Assembly (NCBI GenBank): GCA_900316675.1 | Contig: ONDR01000001.1 | Span: 1 to 64,000, forward strand | DNA: 64,000 bases | Direction: 5' to 3' | From: an uncultured Bacteroidales bacterium | GTDB lineage: Bacteria; Bacteroidota; Bacteroidia; Bacteroidales; UBA932 | Part shown: piece by piece, positions 41,412 through 50,134 of the stretch | How the letters are laid out: each line of letters opens with the position of its first letter | Numbering within the stretch: the stretch's first letter is position 1 | Program-made: the position numbers and the translations under genes | Notes under the pieces: model-generated | What the model was told of the DNA's origin: nothing | Seen by the model: only the letters and a program-made list of their open reading frames with translations | The model's database searches: none

Positions 41412-41969
41412 TTAACTGTTAAGGTGAATGTGAATGAGTTCACGCTTAAGGGCGGTGCCAAAAGCGTATTCGCCGTAATCTACGTAACGGTCTACCATAT
41501 AAAGGGTCTCGCGCTTGAACAAGCCGTTTTCTTCTTCGTTCAGCTCTTGCAAGCGCTCAAGGCTCTCTTTTGGAATGACCAGATGGCAGGGAATTATAAC
41601 AGGAATAGGGTTCAGGCCTATGGCGTGCGCAACAGCGCGCACGCCGGGGCCTTTACCCAATGACTCTGCAAAGTCTGTGTAGCAAATTAGTTTTACGCCG
41701 TTTTCGGCCGGATGAGTCAGGTCAAAGAGCGCCTTCCATACAGTCTGCTGGAAAGGGGTTCCAAAGACCATTAGATCATCCCAGACAAGGTTCTGAGACA
41801 GCTGGAACAGTTCCGTAATAGTAATCTTACCGGTCTCTACCTTGCCGAATTTGGAAGGAGAAAAGGAAGAAATTTTCGCAAGCAAGGCTGCAGCCCCTTT
41901 ATAGTCAATTGATACCGAGGCGATCTTTCCGTCTACGCGGGTCAAAATCCATTCTTTTTCTCCTTTCAT
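41412..41969 (-). CDS. ogt: Methylated-DNA--protein-cysteine methyltransferase
   Basis: The 185 residues show GTPFQQTVWKAL (DNA-binding helix) and NPIPVIIPCHLVIP with the acceptor Cys128 in the PCH motif. The usual PCHRV is PCHLV here. It removes alkyl groups from O6-alkylguanine in one suicidal transfer. The start is at MKGEKEW. It lies 5 nt downstream of the DPP-IV-like gene. Confidence 0.88.
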   Translation of the reverse strand: MKGEKEWILTRVDGKIASVSIDYKGAAALLAKISSFSPSKFGKVETGKITITELFQLSQNLVWDDLMVFGTPFQQTVWKALFDLTHPAENGVKLICYTDFAESLGKGPGVRAVAHAIGLNPIPVIIPCHLVIPKESLERLQELNEEENGLFKRETLYMVDRYVDYGEYAFGTALKRELIHIHLNS

Positions 41970-41974
41970 GATTG

Positions 41975-44389
41975 TCAGTCGTTATTCATTTCTATGATAT
42001 CCGGCTGCCATCGCTTACTGCTTCCAAGGAGCCACTCGCTGAAGTAATCTGCCAGGCGCCAGAAGAAGTATTCGTTCATGTCCCCGAAGCCATGACGCTG
42101 ACCGGGAAGTACAAGAAGGTCGAAGCGTTTGTTGGCACGTATCAGGGCGTTTACGACCCTGATTGTGTTGGCCGGATTTACATTATTGTCCATATCGCCG
42201 GTTACAAGCATCAGGTGGCCTTTCAGGCGCGATACAAGCTCCTGGTTGGTCTTGACGCTATAGACGAAGGTTGTGTCGCCCTTGTCTATCTTCTCCAGGA
42301 TACCGTGATGCTGCTCGCTCCACCAGCGGTTGTAAATGCTGTTGTCGTGGTTGCCGGCGCAGGATACAGCTGCCTTGAAGAAGTCCGGATAAGTAAGGAT
42401 GGCTGCCGTTGACATGAAGCCGCCGCCGGAATGTCCGTGAATGCCCACGCGGGTGCCATCTATATAAGAATACTTGCCGGCAAGCTGCTGGATGGCATAT
42501 TTCTGGTCTTCCAGGCCATAATCCCTCATATTGCCGTAGCCGTAGTTGTGATACCACTTTGACCTGTCCGGATGGCCGCCGCGGTTACCCACGGTGATTA
42601 CAACAAAGCCAATCTGCGCAAGGCGCTCCAGGCGCAGGAAGCCGCGGCTCCAAGAGATGTTGTTAGCCTCTACCTGCGGTCCGGGATATACGTAATCAAT
42701 TATAGGATAAGTCTTTGTGGAGTCAAAGTCAAAGGGTTTGTACATTGCGCCGTAAAGGTCAGTAATGCCGTCGGCGGCCTTAACCTTGAAGCGCTCAGGG
42801 AACTTGTAGCCGGCAGCCAAAAGCAGTGAGAAGTCAGCCTCTTCAAGCTCACGTACCTTGCGGCCCTGAACGGCGTCGTAAAGAGCCACGGCGGGCTTTG
42901 CATCTACGCGGGAGTAGTTGGCCACGAAGTACTTGGCATCGAAGCTGGGCTCGGCAAGAACGTCCATATCGGCCATATCAAGCTGCTTGATTGCACCACC
43001 TGTAAGAGATACCTTATAGTTGTGGGTCTGATAAGGATTCTCACCTTTATTGACGCCGCATGCGCCAAAGAGCACGTAGCCGGCGGCCTCGTTCACACCA
43101 AGGACATCGTTCACATGGTATGCACCCTCTGTCAGGTTGCGAACCAGGGTACCATCGGCATTGTACAGATAAAGGTTGGCCCAGCCGTTACGCTCGCTCC
43201 ACCAGATGAACTGGCCGCCACCCTTGATAAAATAGGGCTCGCGGGTCTCTACATAGGTGTTGCTGCGCTCCTTGGCCACAACGTGGGTAGAGTCAGCTTT
43301 AATGCCTACGTAGCACAGATCCTGGCGCTTGAGGTCACGGCTCCTTCTAAGCAGATAGAAACCATTATTGTCTCCAATCCAGCGGCAGCAGTTGAAGTCT
43401 GTGTACTTGAATTCGGCCGTCTGGCGGGCGGAAGGAATGTCTCCGTCCTGGTCTTTGAATGCGTTCCAGGCAACCTTGTGAGACTTTCCGGAGGGCATTT
43501 CAAAAATGTACAGGGCACCATCGGGACCGGGTTCGCCCGGCATCTGGTACTTGTAGGTCTCAAGCTCCGGACGCGGACTCTTTACAGAATTGATTACCCA
43601 GAAGTCCTTAACCTTGGACATGTTCCAGCGGATAATGGCAAAGTGCTTGCTGTCCGGGGACCAGTGGGCCGGGTAAACAGACCTTCTGACGGTTGAGTCA
43701 GTTTCCTTGTCACCGCTGTAATTGTTGCCGTTCCAGCTATGATTGGATGTTCCGTCCTTTGTAAGGGCATGCTCTACGATTGTAGAATCCTTCGGGTCCT
43801 CCGCCATCTTGCGGAGTGAAGTTGAATCTGCCCAGTAAAGATTATGATTCTTGACATACAGGCCGATCTTTCCGTCCGGAGACACATTCACAAAGTCGGG
43901 GTACTTTTCCTTCCTGCCCTCTTTTTCTTCCGTCAGGGCCGATGTGGCTATGTCATAGCGGAAGTGATAAACCTTCTTGATGGTCTTGGTAGAATCCTTG
44001 GGATCCTTGGTATCGGCCGTACTCGTCACGTCAAAAAGGAAGTATTTGTCCTTTTCCAGACGCAAATCCTGTAGCGGCAGATGCTTTGCCTCGAACGGAT
44101 CTTTTACGATCTCTGTTATCTGCATGGCCAGGCGGTCAAGGTCGAACACCTCACGGCGCGTCCCGGCATCCGGATCAACGATATAATATTTTGTGCCTTC
44201 CGATGTCTTCCAGCTGTACCAGAATTTGTTGCTGTAGCGGAACCATTCCGGACTAATACGGGTAGAGAATACCATCTGGTTCACCCTCTTGGCGGTGAAC
44301 CTTGCCGCCTGCTCATAATTAGGCTCCTGGCCTGCTGCAGAGAATGCGAACAGGCCACTCAGAGCCAATATCAAAATCTTCTTCATCAA
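41975..44389 (-). CDS. Dipeptidyl-peptidase IV-like S9 serine peptidase, secreted
   Basis: The 804 residues have a signal peptide and the S9B N-terminal beta-propeller (SPDGKIGLYVKNHNLYW, HWSPDSKHFAIIRWN, CCRWIGDNNGFYLLRRSRD). The alpha/beta hydrolase domain has the nucleophile GIHGHSGGGFMS, the Asp in TGDMDNNVNPANT and the His in LPGQRHGFGD. Enzymes of this type clip dipeptides from peptide N-termini in the periplasm to feed amino-acid uptake. Confidence 0.9.
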   Translation of the reverse strand: MMKKILILALSGLFAFSAAGQEPNYEQAARFTAKRVNQMVFSTRISPEWFRYSNKFWYSWKTSEGTKYYIVDPDAGTRREVFDLDRLAMQITEIVKDPFEAKHLPLQDLRLEKDKYFLFDVTSTADTKDPKDSTKTIKKVYHFRYDIATSALTEEKEGRKEKYPDFVNVSPDGKIGLYVKNHNLYWADSTSLRKMAEDPKDSTIVEHALTKDGTSNHSWNGNNYSGDKETDSTVRRSVYPAHWSPDSKHFAIIRWNMSKVKDFWVINSVKSPRPELETYKYQMPGEPGPDGALYIFEMPSGKSHKVAWNAFKDQDGDIPSARQTAEFKYTDFNCCRWIGDNNGFYLLRRSRDLKRQDLCYVGIKADSTHVVAKERSNTYVETREPYFIKGGGQFIWWSERNGWANLYLYNADGTLVRNLTEGAYHVNDVLGVNEAAGYVLFGACGVNKGENPYQTHNYKVSLTGGAIKQLDMADMDVLAEPSFDAKYFVANYSRVDAKPAVALYDAVQGRKVRELEEADFSLLLAAGYKFPERFKVKAADGITDLYGAMYKPFDFDSTKTYPIIDYVYPGPQVEANNISWSRGFLRLERLAQIGFVVITVGNRGGHPDRSKWYHNYGYGNMRDYGLEDQKYAIQQLAGKYSYIDGTRVGIHGHSGGGFMSTAAILTYPDFFKAAVSCAGNHDNSIYNRWWSEQHHGILEKIDKGDTTFVYSVKTNQELVSRLKGHLMLVTGDMDNNVNPANTIRVVNALIRANKRFDLLVLPGQRHGFGDMNEYFFWRLADYFSEWLLGSSKRWQPDIIEMNND

Positions 44390-44395
44390 TCTCTC

Positions 44396-45088
44396 TTACT
44401 TATTCTGTGCCTCCTTGTTGGCAGCTTCAATCATTGCTTCATTAGCATAAATATAAACTTCTACGCGACGGTTCTGTGCGCGGCCTGCTGCTGTTGAGTT
44501 GTCAGCAACGGGATATTTGTATGAATAGCCCTCTGCCCTCATTCTGGATGCGGCCATACCGCAGGACTGAAGGTAGTTTGCTACGCTCATTGCGCGCTCA
44601 AGGGAGAGCCTTTCATTAACTGCGTCGCTGCCGGTATTGTCTGTGTGGCCTGCAATTGCAAGGTCAGTGTCAGGCATATCCTTCATCTTGTTGACGAAGT
44701 TCAGCAGCTGCGCCTTTGATGCATTGTTGAGGTCGCTCTTACCCGTTGCGAAGAGAATTCCGCTGTCGAAGGTGATCTTGATGGCCTCCAGACCGTTGGC
44801 ATCCTTGATAGTCTCTACCTTTGCATTTTCCAGTGCTGCAAGCTCTTCTGCCTTCTTGTCCATCTTGTTACCGATGATGGTTCCGGCACCTGCGCCTACT
44901 ACCGCACCGATTGCTGCTCCTATGGCAGCACTTTTACCGTCTTTGCCGAAGAGGGCGCCAAGCGCTCCACCAAGTACGGCACCGCCGCCGGCGCCTATGG
45001 CTGCACCTTTCTGAGTGTTATTCTGAAGAACACCACAACTTGAAATAAGGATCATGCCGCAAAGGGCAATAGCAATGTACTTTCTCAT
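44396..45088 (-). CDS. OmpA-family lipoprotein with glycine zipper
   Basis: The 230 residues start with a lipoprotein signal (LISSCG). A glycine-zipper segment follows (GAAIGAGGGAVLGGALGALFG and GAAIGAVVGAGAGTIIG). The C-terminal OmpA domain carries the peptidoglycan-binding motif IAGHTDNTGSDAVNERLSLERA and ends with RAQNRRVEVYIY. It anchors the outer membrane to the wall. Confidence 0.9.
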   Translation of the reverse strand: MRKYIAIALCGMILISSCGVLQNNTQKGAAIGAGGGAVLGGALGALFGKDGKSAAIGAAIGAVVGAGAGTIIGNKMDKKAEELAALENAKVETIKDANGLEAIKITFDSGILFATGKSDLNNASKAQLLNFVNKMKDMPDTDLAIAGHTDNTGSDAVNERLSLERAMSVANYLQSCGMAASRMRAEGYSYKYPVADNSTAAGRAQNRRVEVYIYANEAMIEAANKEAQNK

Positions 45089-45152
45089 AACTATAAAATT
45101 TTAATTAATTTTCTTTCAGTGGGTAAATATAACATTTTTCTTTTAAAAATCC

Positions 45153-45160
45153 TATCTTTG
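45153..45160 (+). promoter_or_regulatory. -7 element of smpB, close to the start codon
   Basis: TATCTTTG ends 7 nt before the ATG at 45168, implying a leader of only a few bases. The 79-nt gap also holds the divergent OmpA promoter. Confidence 0.5.
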
Positions 45161-45167
45161 CAGTCCC

Positions 45168-45620
45168 ATGAAAGCGAAGAGTAAAGTACAGATAAGCAAC
45201 CGTCGCGCCAGCTTCGACTACGAGTTCCTTGAGACCTTCACGGCCGGAATCCAGCTGGTTGGAACGGAAATCAAGTCCATCAGGGCCGGAAAGGCCTCTC
45301 TGGTGGATGCTTTCTGCTATTTTGATACCCGCGGCCAGCTGTTTGTAAAGGGCATGAACATTGCCCAGTACTTCTGGGGTTCCTGGGGCCAGCACGAGCC
45401 CGTTCGGGACCGCAAACTCCTTCTTACCAAACGCGAACTCCGCCATCTTCGCCAGGAAGTCAAACTCAAAGGCAACACAATAGTCGCCGTCAAACTGTAC
45501 ATCGCAGAGAACGGCTACGCCAAGCTTGTCATCGCCCTTGCCAAAGGCAAGAAAGAATACGACAAGCGCAACTCCATCAAAGAAAAAGACCTCCGCCGCG
45601 AACTGGACAGAGGGCTATAA
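45168..45620 (+). CDS. smpB: SmpB, tmRNA-binding protein
   Basis: The 150 residues are typical: [50 protein letters not shown], and the basic C-terminal tail [18 protein letters not shown] that enters the ribosomal A site. It delivers tmRNA to stalled ribosomes. No ssrA gene is visible nearby. Confidence 0.95.
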   Translation: MKAKSKVQISNRRASFDYEFLETFTAGIQLVGTEIKSIRAGKASLVDAFCYFDTRGQLFVKGMNIAQYFWGSWGQHEPVRDRKLLLTKRELRHLRQEVKLKGNTIVAVKLYIAENGYAKLVIALAKGKKEYDKRNSIKEKDLRRELDRGL

Positions 45621-45628
45621 TTCCAAAT

Positions 45629-46546
45629 CTACATCTCGAAGTCGGGGAGGGAGACGCTGTGGCGGGGGCCTTCGACGGAGCGCCAGTAGTCGGCGTCAAA
45701 GGAGGCGGGGCTGCGGAGATGCCCGATCTGGTCGGGCATGACGGAAGCGGCGGCCGGGGCAGCAGCGTCAGCCAGGGCAGAGGGCAGGCGGAAACAAAGA
45801 TAGGTTATCTTGTAACCCTGCCTTGAAAACATAGTTTCATAGTATGTTTTGACCTCGCGCACCTCCGGACGGATTTCACCCGTGTGCGCAGGCCCTGCGA
45901 AGCCGGAGGGCTCTGTGCCCGGAAGCGTAAGTTTTCCGGACACACTGCCCTCCGGCGTGGAAGCATAAAGGTCTGATGTAGCCGCAAGAATCTCCAGATT
46001 ATTCTCCTTGCAAACAGCCAAAGTATATTCGTACAAGAAACGGCTGTCAGTCTTAAGATGAATCATTCCGCCAGGAGCAAGGAACTTACGGTAACGTTCA
46101 AGAAACATCGGGCAGCTAAGACGCGAATTCTCGTGATTAAGCTGCGGGTCAGAGAAGGTAAGCCAAATCTCTGACACCTCTCCCGGAGCAAAATAAGCCT
46201 CAATAAACTCAATCCTGGTACGCAGGAAGGCAACATTTCCCATATGGTTAACAGTAGCCTCCTTGGCACCCTTCCAAAGACGCGCACCCTTAATATCCAC
46301 GCCAATGTAATTGAAGTCAGGATGACGACGGGCAAGGTTGATGCAATACTCGCCGCGACCACAGCCAAGCTCAAGAACAATCGGCCTGGGAGCATCGAAC
46401 ATCTGACTGTTCCAATTACCCTTAACCGGATGATCCTTCAGAAGAAAGTCCTTGCCACGGCCGGCCAGAACCTCGTCCGCCGCCGGCTGAAGCAAACACT
46501 TGAAAGTCTCGTTCTCTGCGAATTTCTTAAGTTTACCGTGTCCCAT
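45629..46546 (-). CDS. trmB: tRNA (guanine-46-N7) methyltransferase with palindromic inserts
   Basis: The 305 residues contain the SAM motif VLELGCGRGEYC, the loop DFNYIGVDIKGARLW and the family signature EIWLTFSDPQ. TrmB is usually 200-240 residues long. The excess has two sources. After SDLYAS the segment SVSGKLTLPGTEPSGFAGP is encoded by the palindromic insert shared with comF. Behind the normal end (ITYLCFRL) a tail of about 45 residues includes SVMPDQIGHLRS, encoded across a second palindrome (45719-45739). The catalytic core is undisturbed. The start overlaps gldH by 14 nt. Confidence 0.88.
   Translation of the reverse strand: MGHGKLKKFAENETFKCLLQPAADEVLAGRGKDFLLKDHPVKGNWNSQMFDAPRPIVLELGCGRGEYCINLARRHPDFNYIGVDIKGARLWKGAKEATVNHMGNVAFLRTRIEFIEAYFAPGEVSEIWLTFSDPQLNHENSRLSCPMFLERYRKFLAPGGMIHLKTDSRFLYEYTLAVCKENNLEILAATSDLYASTPEGSVSGKLTLPGTEPSGFAGPAHTGEIRPEVREVKTYYETMFSRQGYKITYLCFRLPSALADAAAPAAASVMPDQIGHLRSPASFDADYWRSVEGPRHSVSLPDFEM
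45719..45739 (-). repeat. Palindrome in the trmB C-terminal extension
   Basis: ATGCCCGA-N5-TCGGGCAT, perfect 8-bp arms. The peptide MPDQIGHLRS read from it is of a type often produced by dispersed palindromic repeats when they fall inside genes. Confidence 0.55.
45902..45956 (-). repeat. Palindromic coding insert in trmB (loop AACTTACGC)
   Basis: 23-nt arms (45956-45934 and 45924-45902 on the minus strand) match at 20 of 23 positions around the loop AACTTACGC (45933-45925). Loop, arm layout, reading frame and flanks (CCACGC before; TTCGCAGGGCC after) agree with the comF copy. The arm sequences have diverged with compensating changes. Confidence 0.85.
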
Positions 46547-46958
46547 TTCCCCTTATAAGACGGAGCCCTGCCCCGGTTATACTATACTTCTCTTTATTAT
46601 GATGTCCGATGTTTACCGCAGCCCTCCAAAGGCCATAAGTTACAGGCCTGAAGTCTTCCCTCAGCGTCCTGCAAAGAGCTCTGTCAGAAACATTTACCCC
46701 ATAGAGCACAAGAGTCTCGCTATAAGGCACCTTGTCCGGAGACAGATAATCCATCCTTACAGTAAGGCTGTCGCCCGGGGCCAGCATATCGTCCGCATAA
46801 ACGTACAGCTGAAGGCTGTAAGCGGTAGAATCTGACATGTCAAGGGAGTACTCTGCATAGCCGGCATCGTCAAAGAAAGAAAAGAGCTCGTCAGATACCG
46901 GACGGCCGCAGGAAGCCAGCATGAACAATACCGGCAAACAACTGATAATCAGTCTCAT
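46533..46958 (-). CDS. gldH: GldH-like gliding-motility lipoprotein
   Basis: The 141 residues have a lipoprotein signal (LFMLASCG). YAEYSLDMSDSTAYSLQLYVY, LVLYGV and YGLWRAAVNIGHHNKEKYSITGAGLRLI match the GldH pattern (Y.l.i.v.n......Y...dI..GL.I). Its position between the PSP1/RicT gene and trmB is a common Bacteroidota arrangement. GldH supports gliding or type IX secretion in some members; in gut Bacteroidales its role is less clear. No other gld or por genes are in the window. Confidence 0.78.
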   Translation of the reverse strand: MRLIISCLPVLFMLASCGRPVSDELFSFFDDAGYAEYSLDMSDSTAYSLQLYVYADDMLAPGDSLTVRMDYLSPDKVPYSETLVLYGVNVSDRALCRTLREDFRPVTYGLWRAAVNIGHHNKEKYSITGAGLRLIRGNGTR

Positions 46959-48106
46959 TCCTGCTGCTTGCGACGCCTGTTATTGCCGCCGCGGCCATTA
47001 CGGTTCTTCTTACGCTCCGGCTTGTCAAAGCGGGTTATGCTGTCGTCGCCCACAGACGTAACAAAGTCAGGCAGCGACGGCTCCGGTTCAAGTTTGAGGG
47101 ATTCAGGACGAATACCGTTGCGGTTCATCTTGATAATCTCCCTAACCTCGTATGCATCAAGCGGATAGATATTCACCAACGAATTCTTGTCGTAAGAGAA
47201 ATACATCAGCTCACGCAAGATGTCAGTCTTGACAAGATAAGCCAGGCCGTCCTCGAACTCCAGCGGCTCGCTTACCTTAGGCAGGCGGCTCTGGGCATCC
47301 ATGTAATTGGCCACCTCGAAGTTAAGGCAGCACTTGAGCTTGCCGCACTGGCCGGCCAGCTTCTGCGGGTTAAGAGAAAGATCCTGAACCCTTGCGGCCG
47401 TTGTGGTAATGGACTTGAACTGGGTTATATAATTGGCGCAGCAAAGCTCCCTGCCACAAACGCCAAGACCACCAATCAGGCCGGCCTCCTGGCGGGCGCC
47501 GATCTGCTTCATTTCTATGCGGATACGGAACTCCTCTGCAAAGACCTTAATCAGCTGGCGGAAGTCTACGCGGCCGTCGGCAATGTAGTAGAAAATTGCC
47601 TTGGTTCCGTCGCCCTGGAACTCTACGTCGCCAATCTTCATCTCCAGTCCCAGTTCTACGGCAATCTGGCGGGCACGGATCATGGTCTCCTGCTCACGCG
47701 CAATGGCCTCCTGCCATTTTTCAATGTCGAACTGCCTTGCCTTGCGGTATATCTTCTTGAATTCGTAAGTCTTGGGGTCGATGCCCTTGGCGTGCATCTG
47801 GCGGCCCACAACAGGACCTTCCAGGGTGATGATACCAAGGTCGTGGCCGCTCTGAGCCTCAACAATAACAAGGTCTCCCATCTTTACGTTCTGTCCGGAC
47901 GCATTGATATAGAAGCCCTTCCTGGTATTCTTGAAGCGGACCTCGAAGTAAGATTCGTATTGCTCCTGGTTGACTCCTGCAAGCCAGTTATATGTTTCCA
48001 GCTTGCAGCAGCCGTGACGGTACTCGATAGCCGGCTGGCCATCGTCAGTATGGCTCACGGTGCATCCGCGGGAACAGTCAAACTTTATATTTTCGTTTTC
48101 GTGCAT
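46955..48106 (-). CDS. ricT: PSP1-domain protein (RicT-like)
   Basis: The 383 residues contain the PSP1 core (GDLVIVEAQSGHDLGIITLEG), the basic stretch EFRIRIEMKQIGARQEAG, and the cysteine motifs CGRELCCANY and CGKLKCCLNFE that can bind an iron-sulfur cluster. The C-terminus is a basic KNRNGRGGNNRRRK tail suited to RNA binding. In Bacillus, RicT belongs to the RNase Y specificity complex; in Bacteroidota the function is inferred. The stop overlaps the gldH start (ATGA), and the start overlaps holB by 22 nt. Confidence 0.85.
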   Translation of the reverse strand: MHENENIKFDCSRGCTVSHTDDGQPAIEYRHGCCKLETYNWLAGVNQEQYESYFEVRFKNTRKGFYINASGQNVKMGDLVIVEAQSGHDLGIITLEGPVVGRQMHAKGIDPKTYEFKKIYRKARQFDIEKWQEAIAREQETMIRARQIAVELGLEMKIGDVEFQGDGTKAIFYYIADGRVDFRQLIKVFAEEFRIRIEMKQIGARQEAGLIGGLGVCGRELCCANYITQFKSITTTAARVQDLSLNPQKLAGQCGKLKCCLNFEVANYMDAQSRLPKVSEPLEFEDGLAYLVKTDILRELMYFSYDKNSLVNIYPLDAYEVREIIKMNRNGIRPESLKLEPEPSLPDFVTSVGDDSITRFDKPERKKNRNGRGGNNRRRKQQE

Positions 48107-49155
48107 TCGAATAAGCGGTTTACAAGGTTGCAGAAAATTATCTTTGCAAGGACGTTGCGCTCAAGCAAAAACGCGGCACGGCCAATAGCTGCCCCGGCGG
48201 CCTCTGCAAAGCCGTCCGGCAGCTTCTGCGCTGCGCTTCCGTACCACGCCGCATCGCCTTCTTCTACTGAAGAAAGATGCTGCAATCCGCGGCGGTAAAG
48301 CATAAGCGAGCGAACGCCTTCTCCTGCAAATATACAAAAAGCTTTCTGTTTTTCACGGGATTCCAAACCGGCAAGGGCCTCGCCAAGCTCAAGCGAGCCT
48401 GCCAAGTCGCGAGCTATTAACCTCTCTATCAAGGATTTAAACAGCTCGTCGTACAGAGAAGTTTCTGCATCGTCGGAATCTGTATATTTCTGAATTTTCG
48501 CTTTTTCTTCTTTAGTAAGCGGCATCACCCTCATGCCCTGGCAGCGGGAGGTGATGGTTGTAAGCACACTCTCCGGGCTATGGGTAATAAGGATGAAAAG
48601 TGTTTTTTCTGCGGGCTCTTCCAGCGACTTAAGCAGCATGTTGGCCGTCTGCTGGTTCATTTTTTCCGGCAGCCATACAAAGATGCCTCGCCAGCCGTCG
48701 GTAACCGGGGCCAGGGACAGCTTCTGCATTATGGCTTTACCCTCTGCCACAGAAATGAGGCCGCTTTTCTTGTCTATTCCAAGGGCGGCAGAAAGCTCAT
48801 TCTCTGCAAAATAAGGGTTCTTCAGGACCAGCTCCTTGAAAAGAGCCGAATATGCGTCGCAGGTAAGGTCTTTGGCCGCGCCGCTGACCTTTGTTCCGGA
48901 AGTGATTGGGAAGCTGAAGCGAAGGTCCGGATAAGTAAGTCGCTCTATCTGTCCACAGTTGCGGCACTGCCCGCAGGAGTCTTCTTCTCCCCTATCCTGA
49001 CAGTTGAGGTATTGCAGAAATGCCAGGCCAAGGGCAAGAGCCCCGCAGCCCTCGTTCTCGTACAGCATTATTGCATGCGGAACGCGGCCGCTTTTGGCCA
49101 TGTTGATCATGGCCCTCTTTACGTCTGCGTCGCCCGGAATATCTGCAAATCTCAT
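48085..49155 (-). CDS. holB: DNA polymerase III delta-prime-like clamp-loader subunit
   Basis: The 356 residues form an AAA+ clamp-loader fold. VKRAMINMAKSGRVPHAIML is the start, CGQCRNCGQI is the zinc module, and WLPEKMNQQTANMLLKSLEEP is followed by TLFILITHSPESVLTTITSRCQ with the SRC sensor. A Walker A lysine is not evident, as expected for delta-prime. It helps load the sliding clamp. Confidence 0.88.
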   Translation of the reverse strand: MRFADIPGDADVKRAMINMAKSGRVPHAIMLYENEGCGALALGLAFLQYLNCQDRGEEDSCGQCRNCGQIERLTYPDLRFSFPITSGTKVSGAAKDLTCDAYSALFKELVLKNPYFAENELSAALGIDKKSGLISVAEGKAIMQKLSLAPVTDGWRGIFVWLPEKMNQQTANMLLKSLEEPAEKTLFILITHSPESVLTTITSRCQGMRVMPLTKEEKAKIQKYTDSDDAETSLYDELFKSLIERLIARDLAGSLELGEALAGLESREKQKAFCIFAGEGVRSLMLYRRGLQHLSSVEEGDAAWYGSAAQKLPDGFAEAAGAAIGRAAFLLERNVLAKIIFCNLVNRLFECTKTKI

Positions 49156-49165
49156 TGATACTTAA

Positions 49166-50134
49166 TTATTTATTCCTATTGCCGACATAAGCAGCCAGCA
49201 TAGAAAGATAGAATTTTGCCTTGCCTTTGGGGAAGGCATCAAGAGCCTTTACTCCCTTTGCAAGATAGGCATTCATTGCCTCTTCTGCATAGTCGATGCC
49301 GCCATTTTCCACCACAAAAGAGCTGATTGTCTTTTGTGCCTCACTGCCCGGCTCGATGCCCTTAACCATCTCCCTTATCCTCTGCTCCTGCGAGGGGCAG
49401 GCCTTCATGGCGCCCAGCAGTGGCAGGGTAATCTTCTTTTCAAGAAGGTCCTGTCCAAGCGGCTTGCCAAGGGTTTCGTCGCCCTCGTAGTCAAGGATAT
49501 CGTCCTTAATCTGGAAGGCGAGACCAAGGCTGCGGGCGAATTCGCCGGCTGCGGCCTCCTGCTCCGGAGTAGCGCCGGCAGAAATAGCTCCCGCAAGGGC
49601 TGATGTCTCAAAGAGCGTCGCCGTTTTGTCGTATATGATACGGTAGTACTCCTTTTCTGTAGTGGCACCGCCTTTTGCCATCTCCAGCTGCAGCATCTCG
49701 CCCTCGGCAAGCTCGGATAGAGTCTTGCCAAACAGGTTCATTACGCGGGATGAATTCTCTGTCGCGTCCAGGATGCGGGCAATGCCCTTTACCAGCCAGA
49801 AGTCGCCCAGCAAAACGGATGGACGGGGGCCAAGTATAGAACTGATGGTAGGAACGCCACGACGGCTGTCAGAATTGTCGGCAACATCGTCGTGAAGAAG
49901 GCTTGCATTGTGGATGAGCTCGGCTGCAGCCGCAAAATTGATGGTATTGTCATTGATGGACCCAATGGCATCGGCCATAAGCAGGGTGATCATGGGCCTT
50001 ACCATCTTGCCCTTGTGCTCAAGGATATGACGGTTGCACTTTTCAAGAAGCGGGATGTCGGTACCGAGCGACTTCTCTACAAGAGCAGCCACCCGGCCCA
50101 TATCCGCCTTTATGTAAGCCTTCAGTTCTTCCAT
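49166..50134 (-). CDS. Polyprenyl diphosphate synthase
   Basis: The 322 residues have the family's two Asp-rich motifs, LLHDDVADNSDSRRG (DDxxD) and FQIKDDILDYEGD, plus GKMVRPMITLL and GKPLGQDLLEKKITLPL. The first motif and length fit long-chain (all-trans, octa- to nonaprenyl) synthases that make the menaquinone tail. The start and the stop of the next gene share position 50134. Confidence 0.9.
   Translation of the reverse strand: MEELKAYIKADMGRVAALVEKSLGTDIPLLEKCNRHILEHKGKMVRPMITLLMADAIGSINDNTINFAAAAELIHNASLLHDDVADNSDSRRGVPTISSILGPRPSVLLGDFWLVKGIARILDATENSSRVMNLFGKTLSELAEGEMLQLEMAKGGATTEKEYYRIIYDKTATLFETSALAGAISAGATPEQEAAAGEFARSLGLAFQIKDDILDYEGDETLGKPLGQDLLEKKITLPLLGAMKACPSQEQRIREMVKGIEPGSEAQKTISSFVVENGGIDYAEEAMNAYLAKGVKALDAFPKGKAKFYLSMLAAYVGNRNK

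Noticed and set aside
41000..45168. tmRNA gene near smpB
   Set aside because: No alanine-tRNA-like ends or tag frame were found in the flanks.
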